Shown: positions 35,201-45,917 of the stretch, one piece after another
Layout: each line of letters begins with the position of its first letter
Position numbering within the stretch: position 1 is the stretch's first letter
NCBI GenBank assembly: GCA_034770075.1
Contig: CM068385.1
Location: 316,501-380,500, forward strand
Direction: 5' to 3'
Origin: Aralia elata
Lineage: Eukaryota > Streptophyta > Magnoliopsida > Apiales > Araliaceae
DNA: 64,000 bases
The notes under the pieces: generated by a model
Databases searched by the model: none
Told to the model about the DNA's origin: nothing
What the model saw: only the letters and a program-made list of their open reading frames with translations
Made by a program: the position numbers and the translations under genes

Positions 35201-38200
35201 ATTTAAGAAAACTTTTAGGACTAACATAAGTAACACAAAGTCACAAATCATCAAATAAAAACATTACAACATATAACAGTCAAACCAAATAGTTCGATGC
35301 TCTAAGTTCAAAACCAATTAACCAAATGAAACTGAGTAGCACAAAATCAATAGGCAATCACTCCTCCTCCTCTTCTCCATATCCCTCCAAGACTTGCTCT
35401 CCATCGGACTCAAACTCATAATCTTCATCTTCGTTCGGTTCGTTGTCATCATCTTCCGACACAAACTCATCTTCATCTAGTTCTCGTACATTTCTACCAC
35501 TTCTTCTAGGTAGAAGGACCTCATCCGCTCCCATAGCTTCCCCAACCATATCCCATGTAAGTCCCGAACCCGGCTCAACTTCATCGTCACCACCTTCAAC
35601 AATCCATCATTGTGCATTTGTTGCTTCACTAGTAATTAGGACATCCTTCTCCTTTACCCTTCTTTTCTTGTTGACAAGTTTGGCATTGAATTGGACATAC
35701 ACTAGATTGTTCAACCTTGTTGCATCAAGTCTATTCCTTTTCTTCGTATGTATCTATACATTAAAGAAAATTCTCAAGTTAATAATTCTAATACCCTTAT
35801 TAAAAAATTACAACATATAATAAAGAGAGGGAATATGTACTTACTCCCTCAAAAGTGCTCCAATTTCTCTCACACCCGGATGAACTCGAAGTCAAAGAGA
35901 GAATTCTAATGGCCATTTTTTTCAAGTTAGGTGTATGATTTCCATAGTTAGACCACCATCCAACTAATCATGAAAGAAGCACAATTCAATGAGTAATTTA
36001 GTACTAACTATAGTTACTTGATTAGGGGGAAAAAAACTAAGTTACTAACTAAAAAAACTAGAAAAACAATTACTAAGTTACCCGGATCATAAGTGTCATT
36101 GTTCTCCTCACATCCCTTTGCGGCCAATGGTCTACCAAATCCACCTTCTTTGTTCTTGTACTTCAACAACTCTTTATTGATGACCTCATTTTGAATTTCA
36201 AAATCATCGGGGAAGAAAGATTCAACACAAGTAAAAACACCATCCATGATAATTGGATCATCTTTCATGGTAGGATCTTTGAAGAGGTAAAATGGATTCA
36301 AAAAGTAAGCCGTCAAATGCAATGGACTATCAAGCCGACCTAAGCCTTTTGTGTCGATGACTTGTAGTATTGATCGGTAGTTACCCTCATTTTGTTTGTA
36401 TGCCTCTTTGATCTCTTCTTTCGCTTTCTTGAGCTCTCCATACACAAAGCCCATTGAGGGCTTCCAATCCCCATCAACAAGACGAAGAACCATCACTAAT
36501 GGAGCAAACATTTTCAAGCAAAGAGTTACGCTATTCCAAAACGCCGTAGTCATCACCGTAGCAAATGCGGCTTTCCCCTTTGCGGTCTTCACCCATGGAA
36601 GAGCTCCCCATTCATTGGTAGTAAACATCATCTTCAACTCTTGTTTCTTCTCCATCATACTTTGCATTGTGTTGCTTCAATCTATAAACTCCTCCACCAT
36701 ACTCTTTGTTACACAATTTGCATCTCCAACGATCCTTGTTACTAGGATTTACAAGGAAGCCATATTCCCATCCAACATCATCTGAAGCTCTTTTTAATAC
36801 TGAACACTGAGAAGTAGTAGAGGCTGCCGAAGATGCTGATTGAGATTGAGCCATTGATACTACACTATACGGCTATACCTATGCAAAATACAAAATACAA
36901 TTAAACAAACAAAAAAAATTACGTTAAGCAAATACGTTACAAGTAATAGTAAAATTACATGTATATAATATTTATATGAATATTGATATATATTGTTTTC
37001 TAATAATTTACCATATTCATAATGCAGGTTGTAGACTTATAGCACATCAAATCACAATTCACAACAAGAAGGAAGCAAGATCAAGTCAAAATGATAATTT
37101 TATTATAGTTGTAATTTTTTTAAACTGTGTGTTACCAACTTCAAATTATGTAAATGGTGATACCTTTGTAATATTTAGTATAATTCAATATAATTCTTAA
37201 ACTTATGTTTAGTTTCTTAAGTTTTAAGTTTTAACATTGTATATAATATATATAGAATAACATTAATTTCAATACTAAGATACTTCATTCATTCTAAATT
37301 TAAAGACACCTGTTTTACATTCAGCAAATATGTTACAAGTAATAATAAAAGTATAAAACTAGTAAACAAATAAACAAATTTGAATTGTAATATTCCAACC
37401 AAATTGTAATAAACAAATGGTAATTTGTAAATTGTAATAATAAAACAAGTAAAAAAACATTATCATGTGTAATTTTAGTTACTTACTACTTAATTTATAA
37501 ATTGTAATAATAAAACAAGTAAAAAAAATTATCATGCTGCAATTTTTATTTTTTTTAGTTATTTACTACTTATTACATTACTATAATTTATACTATAAGT
37601 AGTAACTTAAAAATTTGGAAATATCCATCAAATTTAAGTAATAAGTATACAGTATACACTTTGCTGCCTACAAACAATAAAATAACTAAATAAGTAGCAG
37701 CCAGGCATCCAAATAAGGAATAAGCAATAAAGAATACACCAAAAAAAAAAAACAATCAGTAGCAGCAGCAAACCAGAATACAACTCGTGAATAGATAAAG
37801 AAAAAAATTGGGCAGCATAACCCTACATATTGGGCTAAGAGGAAAAAAAAAAAAAGAGGCCAGAGTCGACCAGAAGAAGAGGAGAGAAGATGAACAGAAG
37901 TAAAGAAAAAAATTGGGCAGCATAACCCTACATATTGGGCTAAGAAAAAAAAAAGTCACTAGAGTCTACCAGAAGAAGAGGAGAAGAAGAGGAGAGAAGA
38001 AGAACAGTAGAAGAAGAAGAACAGAAGTAGAAGAAGACAAGAAATTGTACCTGTAGCCGGAGCAGATCTGTTGATTACGCACGGTAAGTCTCTCCCTCTT
38101 GCTCCCCTTTCTCCCTCTCTGTACTCTCTGTAGTTGTTCTGGACTTTGGAGTCGATTGATGGATTAAGGTTAAGCAGCTTCACCTTTTTTTTTACCCATT

Positions 38201-41200
38201 TAAGTTCGGGTCATACCAAACTCACAATTCCAAGTCGCCCGCGTCCCCGACTTTCCCGACTAGTCCCGACTAGTCTCCGACTAAGTCGGACAACGATTAA
38301 TTGAGGCAACTATGCCCCAATCGACTCGGCGACCTTCCGACTCCGACCTCGTCGCCGACTAGTCGGCCGACTGGGCCGACTTTTAGAACACTGACGAACC
38401 TCGAGAAAAGTCTTCGGATATTTCCAATCATGCGTCGACTTCGGCACCGTCTTCCACATTCCTATAAGCCAAAGACGCACACTTCACTATCAACAGCCAA
38501 AATCGCACACCTCAGCCAAACTCTCTTTCTTCAGATCTAACAAATTTGTAGAGAAAGAAAATAGAAAAGGCTTCAGCACTCTATCGACATCACTTTACCA
38601 GTCATGGTCTTTAGCACAATTAAAGCGACCTTCAGATTTGCACCATCGAGCACTCCTCCTTTGGTCTGTAGTGGGTTTAAGGTCGATGTCAATGGCTCGA
38701 GTACGTCCTCCCCAATGTCCCTTAGAGCCACTGATGTAAAACCATAAGACGACATGTAACAGCAGATCCATGAAATTCAAACACATCAAAGTGCTCTCAA
38801 ATCCTAAGACTCGTCATCCTCGCCACTTAACATCGGCTAAAAGCTTCAATTCACAACCAAAGACGTCCACATCAGCTCACTTTAGCTCACTTCGGTCATT
38901 TCGGCTCATATTAGCCCACTTCGGCTCACATCAGCTTATTTCGTCTCATTGGCTCACATCAGCTCACTTCGGTCACTTCAGCTCACTTCAGCCCACTTCG
39001 GCTCACATTAGCTTATCTCGGCTCTTTGGCTCACATCAGTTCACTTTGGTCACTTCGGCTCATATCAGCTCACTTCAACACACTTCCGTTCACATCAGCT
39101 TATTTCGGCTTTTTGGTTCACATCAGCTTACTTTAGCTCACTTCGGCTCACTTTAGCCCACTTTGGTTCATATCGGCTCACTTTAGCTCACATCAAATCA
39201 CTTCGGCTTTACTGTCTAAGTCTTCAGCACAATTCACATCTCAAAAATTCTCCAATTGCATCGTTCACCGCCGACCACAAGACTTCGACAATGGCATATC
39301 GGTGACAACTCCAACATTAATAAGAAAATTCTCTCTTCTTTATCTCTCTTCAGAACTAACAACTCTATGGAGGGAGAAAGGGAAGAGTTATAGCATCTCA
39401 CTATTCAAACTTACATCACCAACGGCGAATATTTGACTTCAGAAATCATTACACTACTCAACTCCAACAAAATTTCCCTTCTGCATCCATGTTGTCAATG
39501 ATTTTGGCTTCACAAACAACACTTTGGAGCAGCCAAACTGTCACCAAGCTCATCATCGGAGCATCTTAACACATAAACTCCTCTTCGGACTCCCAGCTCC
39601 ATAAATCAAGTCATACTACTACATATTAGGATACATAACGAACCATTTCAAACTTCTCTTCGGATTTAAAGCATTATTATGCTCTACTATGGAAATAATG
39701 TACTTCAGTTCATCCACTTCGAGTTTTCTTCGACGACTATACATAATCGCCATGCCTATTCCACCCAACTTTGGACTTCGGAACATCAGCAACGTAACTG
39801 TAAAGAAGCAACTACGGCAACAACTAAAATGCATAGCACCAAGATGCACCAACTACTCCATTTCGAATTTCAAAATTTACAATCTAAGCTTGGAAATCAA
39901 CTTTACCTTCATGCCAATTCTGGTACGCTAGATCATCACAATGGAATCCTCATCTTCAAACCTCAACAAGGGCACAATGCGCTTCGAATTAAACAACTAT
40001 AAGGAGTTCAGACTACGAACTTCCTTCAGTCACTCAAGTTTGGCCACTTCTACGGATTCGACCACCTCCCTCGCTTCAACTTCAGCCATCATTGGCAACA
40101 AACATTTAGAAGGTCCAAACCACAAACTTGTCTTCAGCAACTTCAGACGAATTCAACTTCAACCGCTTCAGATATTTATTTTGAACTTCCAACAAGTTCA
40201 ACCCATCAAATCGATACTTCAGCGCATTCGAACCTTCCACAGGAAATGCTTCAACTTCGTCAATAGTACACAAATTTCGGACATACAATCCTAGCAATTA
40301 TAAATGTGACTAATCCCCCCCCCTCGCGATGACCTCTAAACTGCTAATTCGCAACTGTAGAACTCATCAAAGCAAGCAACATGCACTTCGGACTTCAGCT
40401 ACAAAACAAAGCTAAGGTACCATCATCTCATCACCACATCAACAATTCAATACTTCAAACTTTGGTTCACTATTTTGGCGTTCATAACTATCGACAAACC
40501 ATTGCCATTGCAAATTTAAAATTTAAAAAAAAAAGTCATCGGCGTTGCCATCGGCATTAATCTAATTGAACAAGCCCAACAAACCATTATCATCAACATC
40601 GGTGAACTCAACTCCACCAACACTCATAAGCCTGTCTTCAGCATCGGTCCAATGACGTCCAAAACAATCTCAAGTTATAGCGACCTCACAAAAGAAAATC
40701 GCCTACGACAAAGTTGACTTCAGCTCGCACTATCAGCAAGTACACATTCATCGCTACACATTTCAAAGTCTTATCGTTAATTAGTCCAACCATTAACACT
40801 CATTTGGACTAACTCAACTTTACACCTCCAAAATTTCATTTACAAATCATCTTCGGAGCCTCACAATCACTCATTGGTAAGAGCCAAAACTTCAGTAAAA
40901 TTGGGACTATGGCAGCTCAACGCCCCATTTCATCCCAAGGATCTAGAAACATTCTGAGATTTTCAGTCATTTCCTACCTTCTTCAGCAAAGCAACAGACG
41001 TTATCAACAACTTCAAAGTTCCCTTGACCCAAAGACTCTACTCCTTCACAACTTCATCAAGTTCCAAAGAAGTGAGAGCATTCATCATAACATCATCACA
41101 TCATTTTCATAACATCATCTTCATCATCATTCTCATAACATCATCATCATCACTCTCATAACATCATTCCATCATGGCATACATGCCCGCTCTACACATT

Positions 41201-43380
41201 AGTTGACACAACTCTCCAAAGAGAGTCAGATCTGGCAAATGGTTACATTTGGGCAACTACGCCATGCAACTTCGGTTAGATAACTACCAACCTCTCAGTT
41301 CCTCCCCTGAAGTCTAAATTTACGAGTTTTCTTCGAACAGCGGAGCAAATGCAACAAATTTCCTCCCGAAGTCAGAATTTTGAATTTTCTTCGGACGGAG
41401 GTCAAGCACTCACGTTCTCGCCGAAGGCAAAACGAACGAGTTTCTTCGGTAGGCAAGAACGAATTTCCTCTCGAAGAGACATCCCTTCAGACATAGGTCA
41501 AATACTCACGTTCTCGCCTAAAACAAATGAACGAGTTTCTTCGGTAGACAAGAACGAATTTCCTCCCGATGGCACATCCCTTCGGACAGAGGTCAAACAC
41601 TCACGATTCCCGTCGAAGACAAAACGAACGAGTTTCTTTAGTGGGCAAGAACGAATTTCCTCTCGAAGACATATCCCTTCGAACAGAGATCAAGCACTTA
41701 TGTTCTCCCCGAAGGCAAAACAGATGCGTTTCTTCGGTGGGCAAGAACGATAAGCTTCTCCCACAGCGGCCAAGCATCCCAAGCCTCTCCCAAAAGTGGA
41801 CGAGCACACTAAGCCTCTCCCACAGCGGACGAGCATCCTAAGCCTCTCCCACAGCGGACGAGCATCCTAAGCCTCTCCCACAGCGGACGAGTATCCCAAG
41901 CCTCTCTCAAAAGTGGATGAGCACACTAAGCCTCTCTCACAGTGGACGAGCACACTAAGCCTCTCCCACAGTGAACGAGCATCCAAAGCCTCCTCCACAA
42001 CGGACAAGCATCCAAAGCCTCTCCCACAGCGGAAGAGCATCCAAAGCCTCTTCCACAGTGGACGAAAACTCTATGCCTCTCCCGAAAGTCAAAACGAAGA
42101 ATTTTGACTTGACATCGGAGCAAACACTTACAGTTTCTCCTTCAAAATCAAAACTTCCATTTTCTTCAGACATTGGAGCAAATGCATACAGCTTCTCTAA
42201 AGTCAAAACTTCCATTTTCTTCGGACAATCTACGAATGCTTATAGTCTTATACAAACAATTTCTCCTATAAAAATAAAAACTTAAGCATATTCGGACAAC
42301 GGTGCAAACGACAAAAAACTTCCTCATTTCAAGGGCTTTCGACTACTAACTCCCCCATCCCACTAAAGTAGAATAAGGGAGTGGGGGGAAATGTTAGGAT
42401 ATAACATCTTCAGACTTCAGCATACTAACACACTATGGCTCCAGCCTTCGGCGATCGGACTTCAGCTATTAGACTTCGGGTCTCGCCAAAGTGTCAACCC
42501 AAATGGCCAACCAACATCTGTAAGACATTTATTGCACAGCAGGCTCATAGAAAACCATGTCTATCACATCAGAACTTTGGTGACAGCTATCTCACCAACT
42601 ACCACAGACATACCGATACGTGACAGAGGACATGTGACCATGTCACATGCCTTTGGGACCAACTTTTGGCACCAAACTCCTCCTATAAATAGCCTCTTGC
42701 ATAAGGTAGAAGGCAACCCATTATCTCTCTCTAACTCTTGAACTTCCATGGTTAACACTACTTCTCTCACCGCCGGCGGTGGGTCCAAAGTCCGGAAACG
42801 AAAAGGAACGTTAACATCAACCAAGCAACAAGCTAATAACTGAGCCACGAAATTAATACTTTATAGTAAACAAATTTGAAAGGGTTAATGAATAAACTAA
42901 AATAAACAACAATAATAACAAAACCCAAAACAGTTTTGTTGGGATTACTTTAAGCCAATGCGATTTTCAAATTTTATATGTTTATGATGCCGTTCTCAAA
43001 TTCATAACCAACAATCTACAAATTAATTAGTTAAATATACACAAAACTGGAATAGATTAACGAAACTGACCAAGATCATGGTGATACTCGTAAGGGTTCC
43101 TCATCATTCTCTTCATGGCAGTGTTGTACTCCTCCAATTTGTTGCTTGAACTCCTTTGGACTCTCCTGTTTGTGCCATTATTTTCTTCAATCCCACCCTC
43201 AGATAGTTTACAAGAATACACTGCGTACCGTTCCAATCTCCCACTATTAGAAACCATCTTGAGATGGCCCTTTTTGTGCGACGTCAAGGCATTATTTCCG
43301 ACTGGAGATAGGAAAACAGGTGAAGTAGAAGAAGTAATGCAGGTGATGTTTCTCACTGATTCCATTTTCTCTCTCCTCAC
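29071..43380 (-). CDS. LSF2: Phosphoglucan phosphatase LSF2 (LIKE SEX FOUR 2), 4 exons
   Basis: The coding exons are 43071-43380, 30825-31030, 29404-29574 and 29071-29274, giving 296 codons plus stop. All introns are GT-AG and the phases join. The product is a plastid dual-specificity phosphatase that removes phosphate from starch glucan (C3 position in the family), aiding starch breakdown. Seen: a Ser/Asn-rich N-terminal stretch fitting a transit peptide, then EEYNTAMKRMMRNPYEYHHD, GSQPQKAEDIDHLK and NVAYILNLQQDKDIEYWGID. The catalytic P-loop is HCTAGLGR, with Cys at about residue 207 and Arg at about 213. The C-terminal helix region ends RVRALRGT. No starch-binding CBM48 is seen, as known for LSF2. 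Length matches the family (about 280-300 aa). The start is the first ATG at 43380; an alternative in-frame ATG is at 43365. The gene looks intact. Intron 1 is 12,040 bp, swollen by transposons. Confidence 0.95.
29404..29574 (-). CDS. LSF2: LSF2 exon 3 (catalytic)
   Basis: 57 codons from ARDFDPDSLRFGLPK through the phosphatase signature HCTAGLGRAP to FWFCDMD. The acceptor AG is at 29575-29576 and the donor GTAAGT begins at 29403. Confidence 0.95.
29718..29848. mobile_element. Foldback MITE copy 1 (LSF2 intron 2)
   Basis: About 131 bp start GGAATTGATATTTCC and end with its near-perfect inverse, GGAAATATCAGTTCC. Most of the element can fold on itself. A diverged copy is at 44463-44590. Confidence 0.75.
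30505..30756. mobile_element. Stowaway-like MITE (LSF2 intron 2)
   Basis: It begins CCTCTATTCCAAAATATAAG and ends with the inverse TTTGGAATGGAGGAG beside TA. This is the Stowaway/mariner pattern. The left edge is uncertain by a few bases. Confidence 0.65.
30825..31030 (-). CDS. LSF2: LSF2 exon 2
   Basis: Encodes about residues 104-172, MNYSLITEEMIVGSQPQ through GIRHMRRP. The acceptor AG is at 31031-31032 (minus strand). The donor is GTAAGC beginning at 30824. Confidence 0.94.
31031..32428 (-). other. LSF2 intron 1, unassigned proximal part
   Basis: AT-rich intron. Near 31765-32040 there is a stretch rich in AGCTTCTGCTTCT- and GAAGCTAGCAGCTAGC-like words that resembles a degraded hAT-type MITE, but clean ends were not found. 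No exon or conserved frame is seen. Confidence 0.4.
32429..32714. mobile_element. Stowaway MITE (LSF2 intron 1)
   Basis: 286 bp with terminal repeats CTCCCTTCGTCCTCAAAAGG and its inverse CCTTTTGAGGACGGAGGGA, flanked by TA on both sides (32427-32428 and 32715-32716). This is the classic Stowaway terminus and TA target. Confidence 0.88.
33325..34160. mobile_element. Non-autonomous hAT element (836 bp)
   Basis: Ends are CATGCTTATCAAGTCG and, inverted, CATAGTTATCAAGGTGCC. A perfect 8-bp target duplication, CTATAAAT, is at 33317-33324 and 34161-34168. Subterminal CGACTAGTCG words occur at both ends. No transposase is encoded. It contains a 112-bp tandem duplication (33469-33692). Confidence 0.9.
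33469..33692. repeat. 112-bp tandem duplication within the small hAT
   Basis: Two adjacent units start ACTGCTGCTGTTTGG (33469) and ACTGCTGTTGTTTGG (33581) and differ at only a few positions. Confidence 0.9.
34381..35001 (+). other. LARD interior, 5' part
   Basis: This stretch has no coding domain. CTTCGGC words recur. The plus frame 34751-35020 runs into the hAT terminus and is not convincing as a gene. No obvious primer-binding site was recognised. Confidence 0.45.
35010..38393 (-). mobile_element. hAT transposon (3.4 kb) inserted in the LARD
   Basis: Terminal inverted repeats CAGTGTTCTAAAAGTCG at 35010 and the exact inverse ending at 38393. A perfect 8-bp target duplication ACGAACCT is at 35002-35009 and 38394-38401. 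Subterminal regions are full of GACTAGTCGG-type words at both ends. A defective BED-type hAT transposase is encoded on the minus strand. Near the transposase 5' end there is a tandem duplication of about 105-120 bp (about 37799-38000). Confidence 0.95.
35358..36854 (-). pseudogene. hAT transposase, broken
   Basis: The N-terminal exon starts at 36854 (MAQSQSASSAAS) and has a BED zinc finger (WRCKLCNKEYGGGVYRLKQH). A frameshift near 36665 moves the reading into 36667-36014 (TAFWNSVTLCLKMFAPLVMVLRLVDGDW), the central hAT region. At about 35830-35960 the hATC dimerisation motif SLTSSSSGCERNWSTFE is visible. After a probable intron comes the C-terminal part (LNNLVYVQFNAKLVNKKRR), with an in-frame stop, and an acidic tail ending at 35358. 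The stretch normally between the BED finger and the central region (DUF659-like) is missing. Such transposases cut and paste the element; this copy should be inactive. Confidence 0.87.
38870..39235. repeat. TTCGGCTCACATCAGC degenerate array
   Basis: Some 25 or more variants of CACTTCGGCTCA and CACATCAGCTTA occur in succession, with a higher-order unit of about 100 bp suggested by the recurring CTCATTGGCTCACATCAG / CTTTTTGGTTCACATCAG. Confidence 0.82.
41400..41755. repeat. 95-97 bp tandem repeat in the LARD
   Basis: Four units are marked by ACGAGTTTCTTCGGT (41436), then 41531, 41628 and, altered, 41724. Each contains GCAAGAACGAATTTCCTC and a CAAGCACTCACGTTCTC-type block. Confidence 0.88.
41757..42070. 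repeat. 29-bp tandem repeat in the LARD
   Basis: About ten units of a 29-bp sequence contain CCTCTCCCACAGCGGACGAG followed by a CATCCTAAG-like end. Two adjacent units near 41820-41880 are identical. Confidence 0.88.
42354..42391 (+). other. LARD polypurine tract region
   Basis: It contains CCCACTAAAGTAGAATAAGG and GGAGTGGGGGGAAA immediately before the TGTTAGG of the 3' LTR. It is nearly identical to the minus-strand sequence of 46505-46544. Confidence 0.88.
42392..42820 (+). repeat. 3' LTR of the LARD (end uncertain)
   Basis: Begins TGTTAGGATATAACATC after the polypurine tract. TATAAATAGCC at about 42684 is the promoter-like TATA box. From 42597 it matches the truncated 5' LTR. The right edge is not clear; a CA at about 42818 is a candidate. 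No target duplication was found. Confidence 0.72.
42831..43070 (-). other. LSF2 intron 1, region next to exon 1
   Basis: AT-rich host intron with no repeat recognised; it ends at the donor site of exon 1. Confidence 0.5.
43071..43380 (-). CDS. LSF2: LSF2 exon 1
   Basis: It encodes residues 1-103 plus one base: the transit-peptide region and the start of the conserved domain (NTAMKRMMRNPYEYHHDLG). The donor is GT at 43069-43070. The split Gly codon (G|GC) is completed by exon 2. Confidence 0.93.
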
Positions 43381-44462
43381 GTCTTGCTATTGTACCTCCT
43401 CTTCTTGGTTTTTGCTTTTGGGTGATGGCCGATTTTCCAATTATAAGTTACTATTGGGCCAAAATACCCTTTGTTGCTTTCAACTCCCACAAGGAGTCAC
43501 TCTTTTTAATGCTACCCCTTCGGAGTTGGATGATCGAACGCCCCGGCCCAAGACACTACAAAGTGTAATATTTGAAGAATCCTGCTATACGGTTCGAATA
43601 CTTTTAGTCGAATTATAATTACCATTTATGTGTATATATGATATATATAAAAATTAAGAATGAGTCCTACCTTAATTTATCTATTATCTTATCGCATAAA
43701 TTTTTACGTTAGTCGCAATCCAACTTCGTTATAAATTTGTCGACATATATATCATTTTTCATATCTAAAAGCACGACATTTAATTGACATTCAATATTTC
43801 AATTGAGCGAATTAATTCAAATGAGTTAACAATTAGTCAAGGCTCACTAAACTGAGTTCAAAATGAGTTAATAACGAGTTGTGAAGGTTCATTTTGTAAA
43901 ACACTGCACCTCTCCCTTTTTTGTATTATAATTCTTTGTTTCTCCGAATCACATACCATCTCTTTGTTTTTTCTTCTTGTATAATCTTTAATGTGACTCT
44001 TTCTTTTTTTATGGACCCTTCTTCTCCCAACTTAATTAGTATAAATCATTTGATCCTAAATTAAAGAGGTAAAAACAATATCCTATAATAAAATGATTGA
44101 TGTATGAATAAATTCATGAGCTTGCAATTCAGTTTAAATATAAGATGAAAACGCCCACTAATTATTTAAGTCAAGAACATTATAGCAGATAATTTTAAAA
44201 ATAGTATCTATATGTCACATAAAAATTACCAGAAAATAATACTATTATCGATTAAAAAAATAGCAATATAAAATTTTTTTTATAACATAAAAATAACATA
44301 ACAAAAAATTAAGACTATTATCTCAAACTAGCTCGTCCCTTGCACGGACTATCAAACTTATAAAGTCTAATTTTCTGTTATGTCTATTTTATTAACGATT
44401 GCGTCTAACTAATTATTAATGCAGTGAATTACTTTGATCTGATCCCAATTGAAAATTTTAGA

Positions 44463-44590
44463 GAATTGATATTTTCACAAATAAAATGTTAATTTCATAA
44501 GTTTTTACTCACATAAATAATAAATGTGTCCACTCTCGTATGAGAGATGATCTTATGGAACTAACATATTCATTTGTGAAATATCAATTC
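44463..44590. mobile_element. Foldback MITE copy 2
   Basis: GAATTGATATTTTCAC at the left and its inverse GTGAAATATCAATTC at the right. Alignable with 29718-29848 along its whole length. It is absent from the duplicate upstream block at 49870-52060. Confidence 0.75.
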
Positions 44591-44926
44591 CCTTTACTTT
44601 TGATCACTTGAATAACTTGTAAAAATGTCATTTAGTATCCCATAATGATAGAAGGTAGAATAGTTTCTCTATTAAAGCATAATTGAGCCCTGACCCTAAA
44701 ATCAGCTCAATGGTCAAAAAAACTCTCTTTGGGGTCAACTTCAGAAAATCCTTAAAGTTTGAGACAAATTGTCATCTTCAGAGACATGTCTAAATATTTA
44801 TTTGATTGTAGAAATTTTTAATATTAAAAGTGCTCTCTAAATAATCTATGACCACTAAGGGTGTGTGAGAAGTAATACTTAAAATGATTTCTGCAAATTG
44901 ATACATTATGACCCTCTTTATAGCAA

Positions 44927-44928
<2 letters not shown>

Positions 44929-44974
<46 letters not shown>
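44929..44974. repeat. (TA)n microsatellite
   Basis: 23 consecutive TA dinucleotides. The short predicted frame across it is spurious. Confidence 0.95.
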
Positions 44975-44976
<2 letters not shown>

Positions 44977-45412
44977 GTTTTAAACTTTTTGACAACTTCT
45001 TTTAAGCAACTTTTCAATATCCTGGATATTCTATTTGGAAAAGATTTTATTCTAAAATCAGTTTTTTATCATAATAAGCTACAAGTGGTTAAAAAAATAT
45101 TTAAAAATAAAACACCTCTTAGCTAACTTTTTATTTGTGCTTAGATTATTTAAAATAAGTTTTTGTGTTTGGCAACCTAATAAGCTGAAAATCAACTTTT
45201 TTACTCAAAAGCTATAAGCTATTAATAAAATATAATTTAGCACAATATGAATAAAATATAATTTAACATATGTGGTTTCAAGGGTATATCATGTCATCAA
45301 CTGTGATTGAAGAAACTCTATGATAAGCAAAAATGCAGATTTAGCGAAGATTAAATATTTTGGGATTTTGTTTTAAAAAATGCTTGATCAACTGATATTG
45401 GGTGATTAAGCG

Positions 45413-45528
45413 TGTATAAAATTTGTATTTTACTATTTATCATAATTACAATTAGTTAAAGAGTATTTCTTGTATAAAATTTGTATTTTACTATTTATCA
45501 TAATTACAATTAGTTAAAGAATATTTTA
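45413..45528. repeat. 58-bp tandem duplication
   Basis: Two nearly identical units start TGTATAAAATTTGTATTTTA at 45413 and 45471. The corresponding place in the second block (about 51662) has one unit. Confidence 0.9.
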
Positions 45529-45917
45529 TTGAAAGATATACGTGGGTGATTCAGAACGTTTTTAAATTAAGTATTTAGTTATTTACTTATATTAATCACA
45601 TTTACGAAAATTTATTTACTTAATTCTTAAATATTGTCCTTTTTTGTTTATGTATTTAATTATAATATTTATGTGATTGTATAAATTAAATACATCCATG
45701 CGGGTCAAATACGGTCCACTAATGGAGGTATTGTGTTTGTTGAGGCTACTCTCAATATTAGTTAACCTCTAGTTATCGGTGGTCATGGTCACCCTAGGGA
45801 TGAAATCATCTATAATACCACTTTATAAGGAATAGAAAAATGGAAATGGAAAGATTACAATGACTCACACCCTATTTAACTACCAAAACAACTTAGTTAA
45901 CCGACTGTCAAGTTGGT

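Larger units (their letters stand above)
38402..42353 (+). other. LARD interior, 3' part, CTTCGG-rich and non-coding
   Basis: About 4 kb with no recognisable protein domain. CTTCGG, CTTCAAC and CTTCAGC words recur throughout. Four tandem-repeat zones lie in it: 38870-39235, 41400-41755, 41757-42070, and a looser ~60-bp repeat at 42080-42250 (AAAACTTCCATTTTCTTC). Frames such as 41349-41753 only reflect repeat periodicity. Confidence 0.65.
33248..42830 (+). mobile_element. Non-coding LTR element (LARD-like) in LSF2 intron 1
   Basis: Seen: the segment 33248-33324 plus 34161-34380 matches 42597-42810 in order, bracketing about 8 kb (about 4.6 kb after removing the hAT at 35010). A polypurine tract (GGGAGTGGGGGGAAA) sits before TGTTAGG at 42392, so 42392 starts the 3' LTR and the element reads plus, antisense to LSF2. 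The interior has no gag or pol motif in any frame. It is rich in CTTCGG and contains tandem arrays. The 5' LTR lacks its first ~200 bp and the 3' LTR appears cut at its end. The PPT region matches the Tat-like element at 46505-46544, implying kinship. Confidence 0.78.
43392..45917. repeat. LSF2 upstream region, duplicated block copy 1
   Basis: This 5' flank of LSF2 has a diverged second copy at about 49870-52060. Matching landmarks: ATGGCCGATTTTC, GTTTCTCTATTAAA, CTCTAAATAATCTA / CTATCTAAATAATCTA, TGATTAAGCGTGTATAAAAT, and TGTTGAGGCTACTCTCAA. Copy 1 has about 0.85 kb (about 43540-44400) not seen in copy 2, plus a MITE at 44463 and a (TA)n run at 44929. The LSF2 promoter must lie here, but I could not fix a TATA box. 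Confidence 0.75.

Noticed and set aside
41349..41753. 134-codon frame and neighbouring frames around 41.3-42.3 kb
   Set aside because: They are read-throughs of the 96-bp and 29-bp tandem repeats; the peptide is repetitive and the neighbouring frames overlap it on both strands.
43115..43618. 167-codon plus-strand frame across LSF2 exon 1
   Set aside because: It is the antisense shadow of exon 1, whose minus-strand reading joins in phase to the remaining LSF2 exons.
44908..45126. 72-codon frame with an Ile-Tyr run
   Set aside because: It is the translation of the (TA)n microsatellite.
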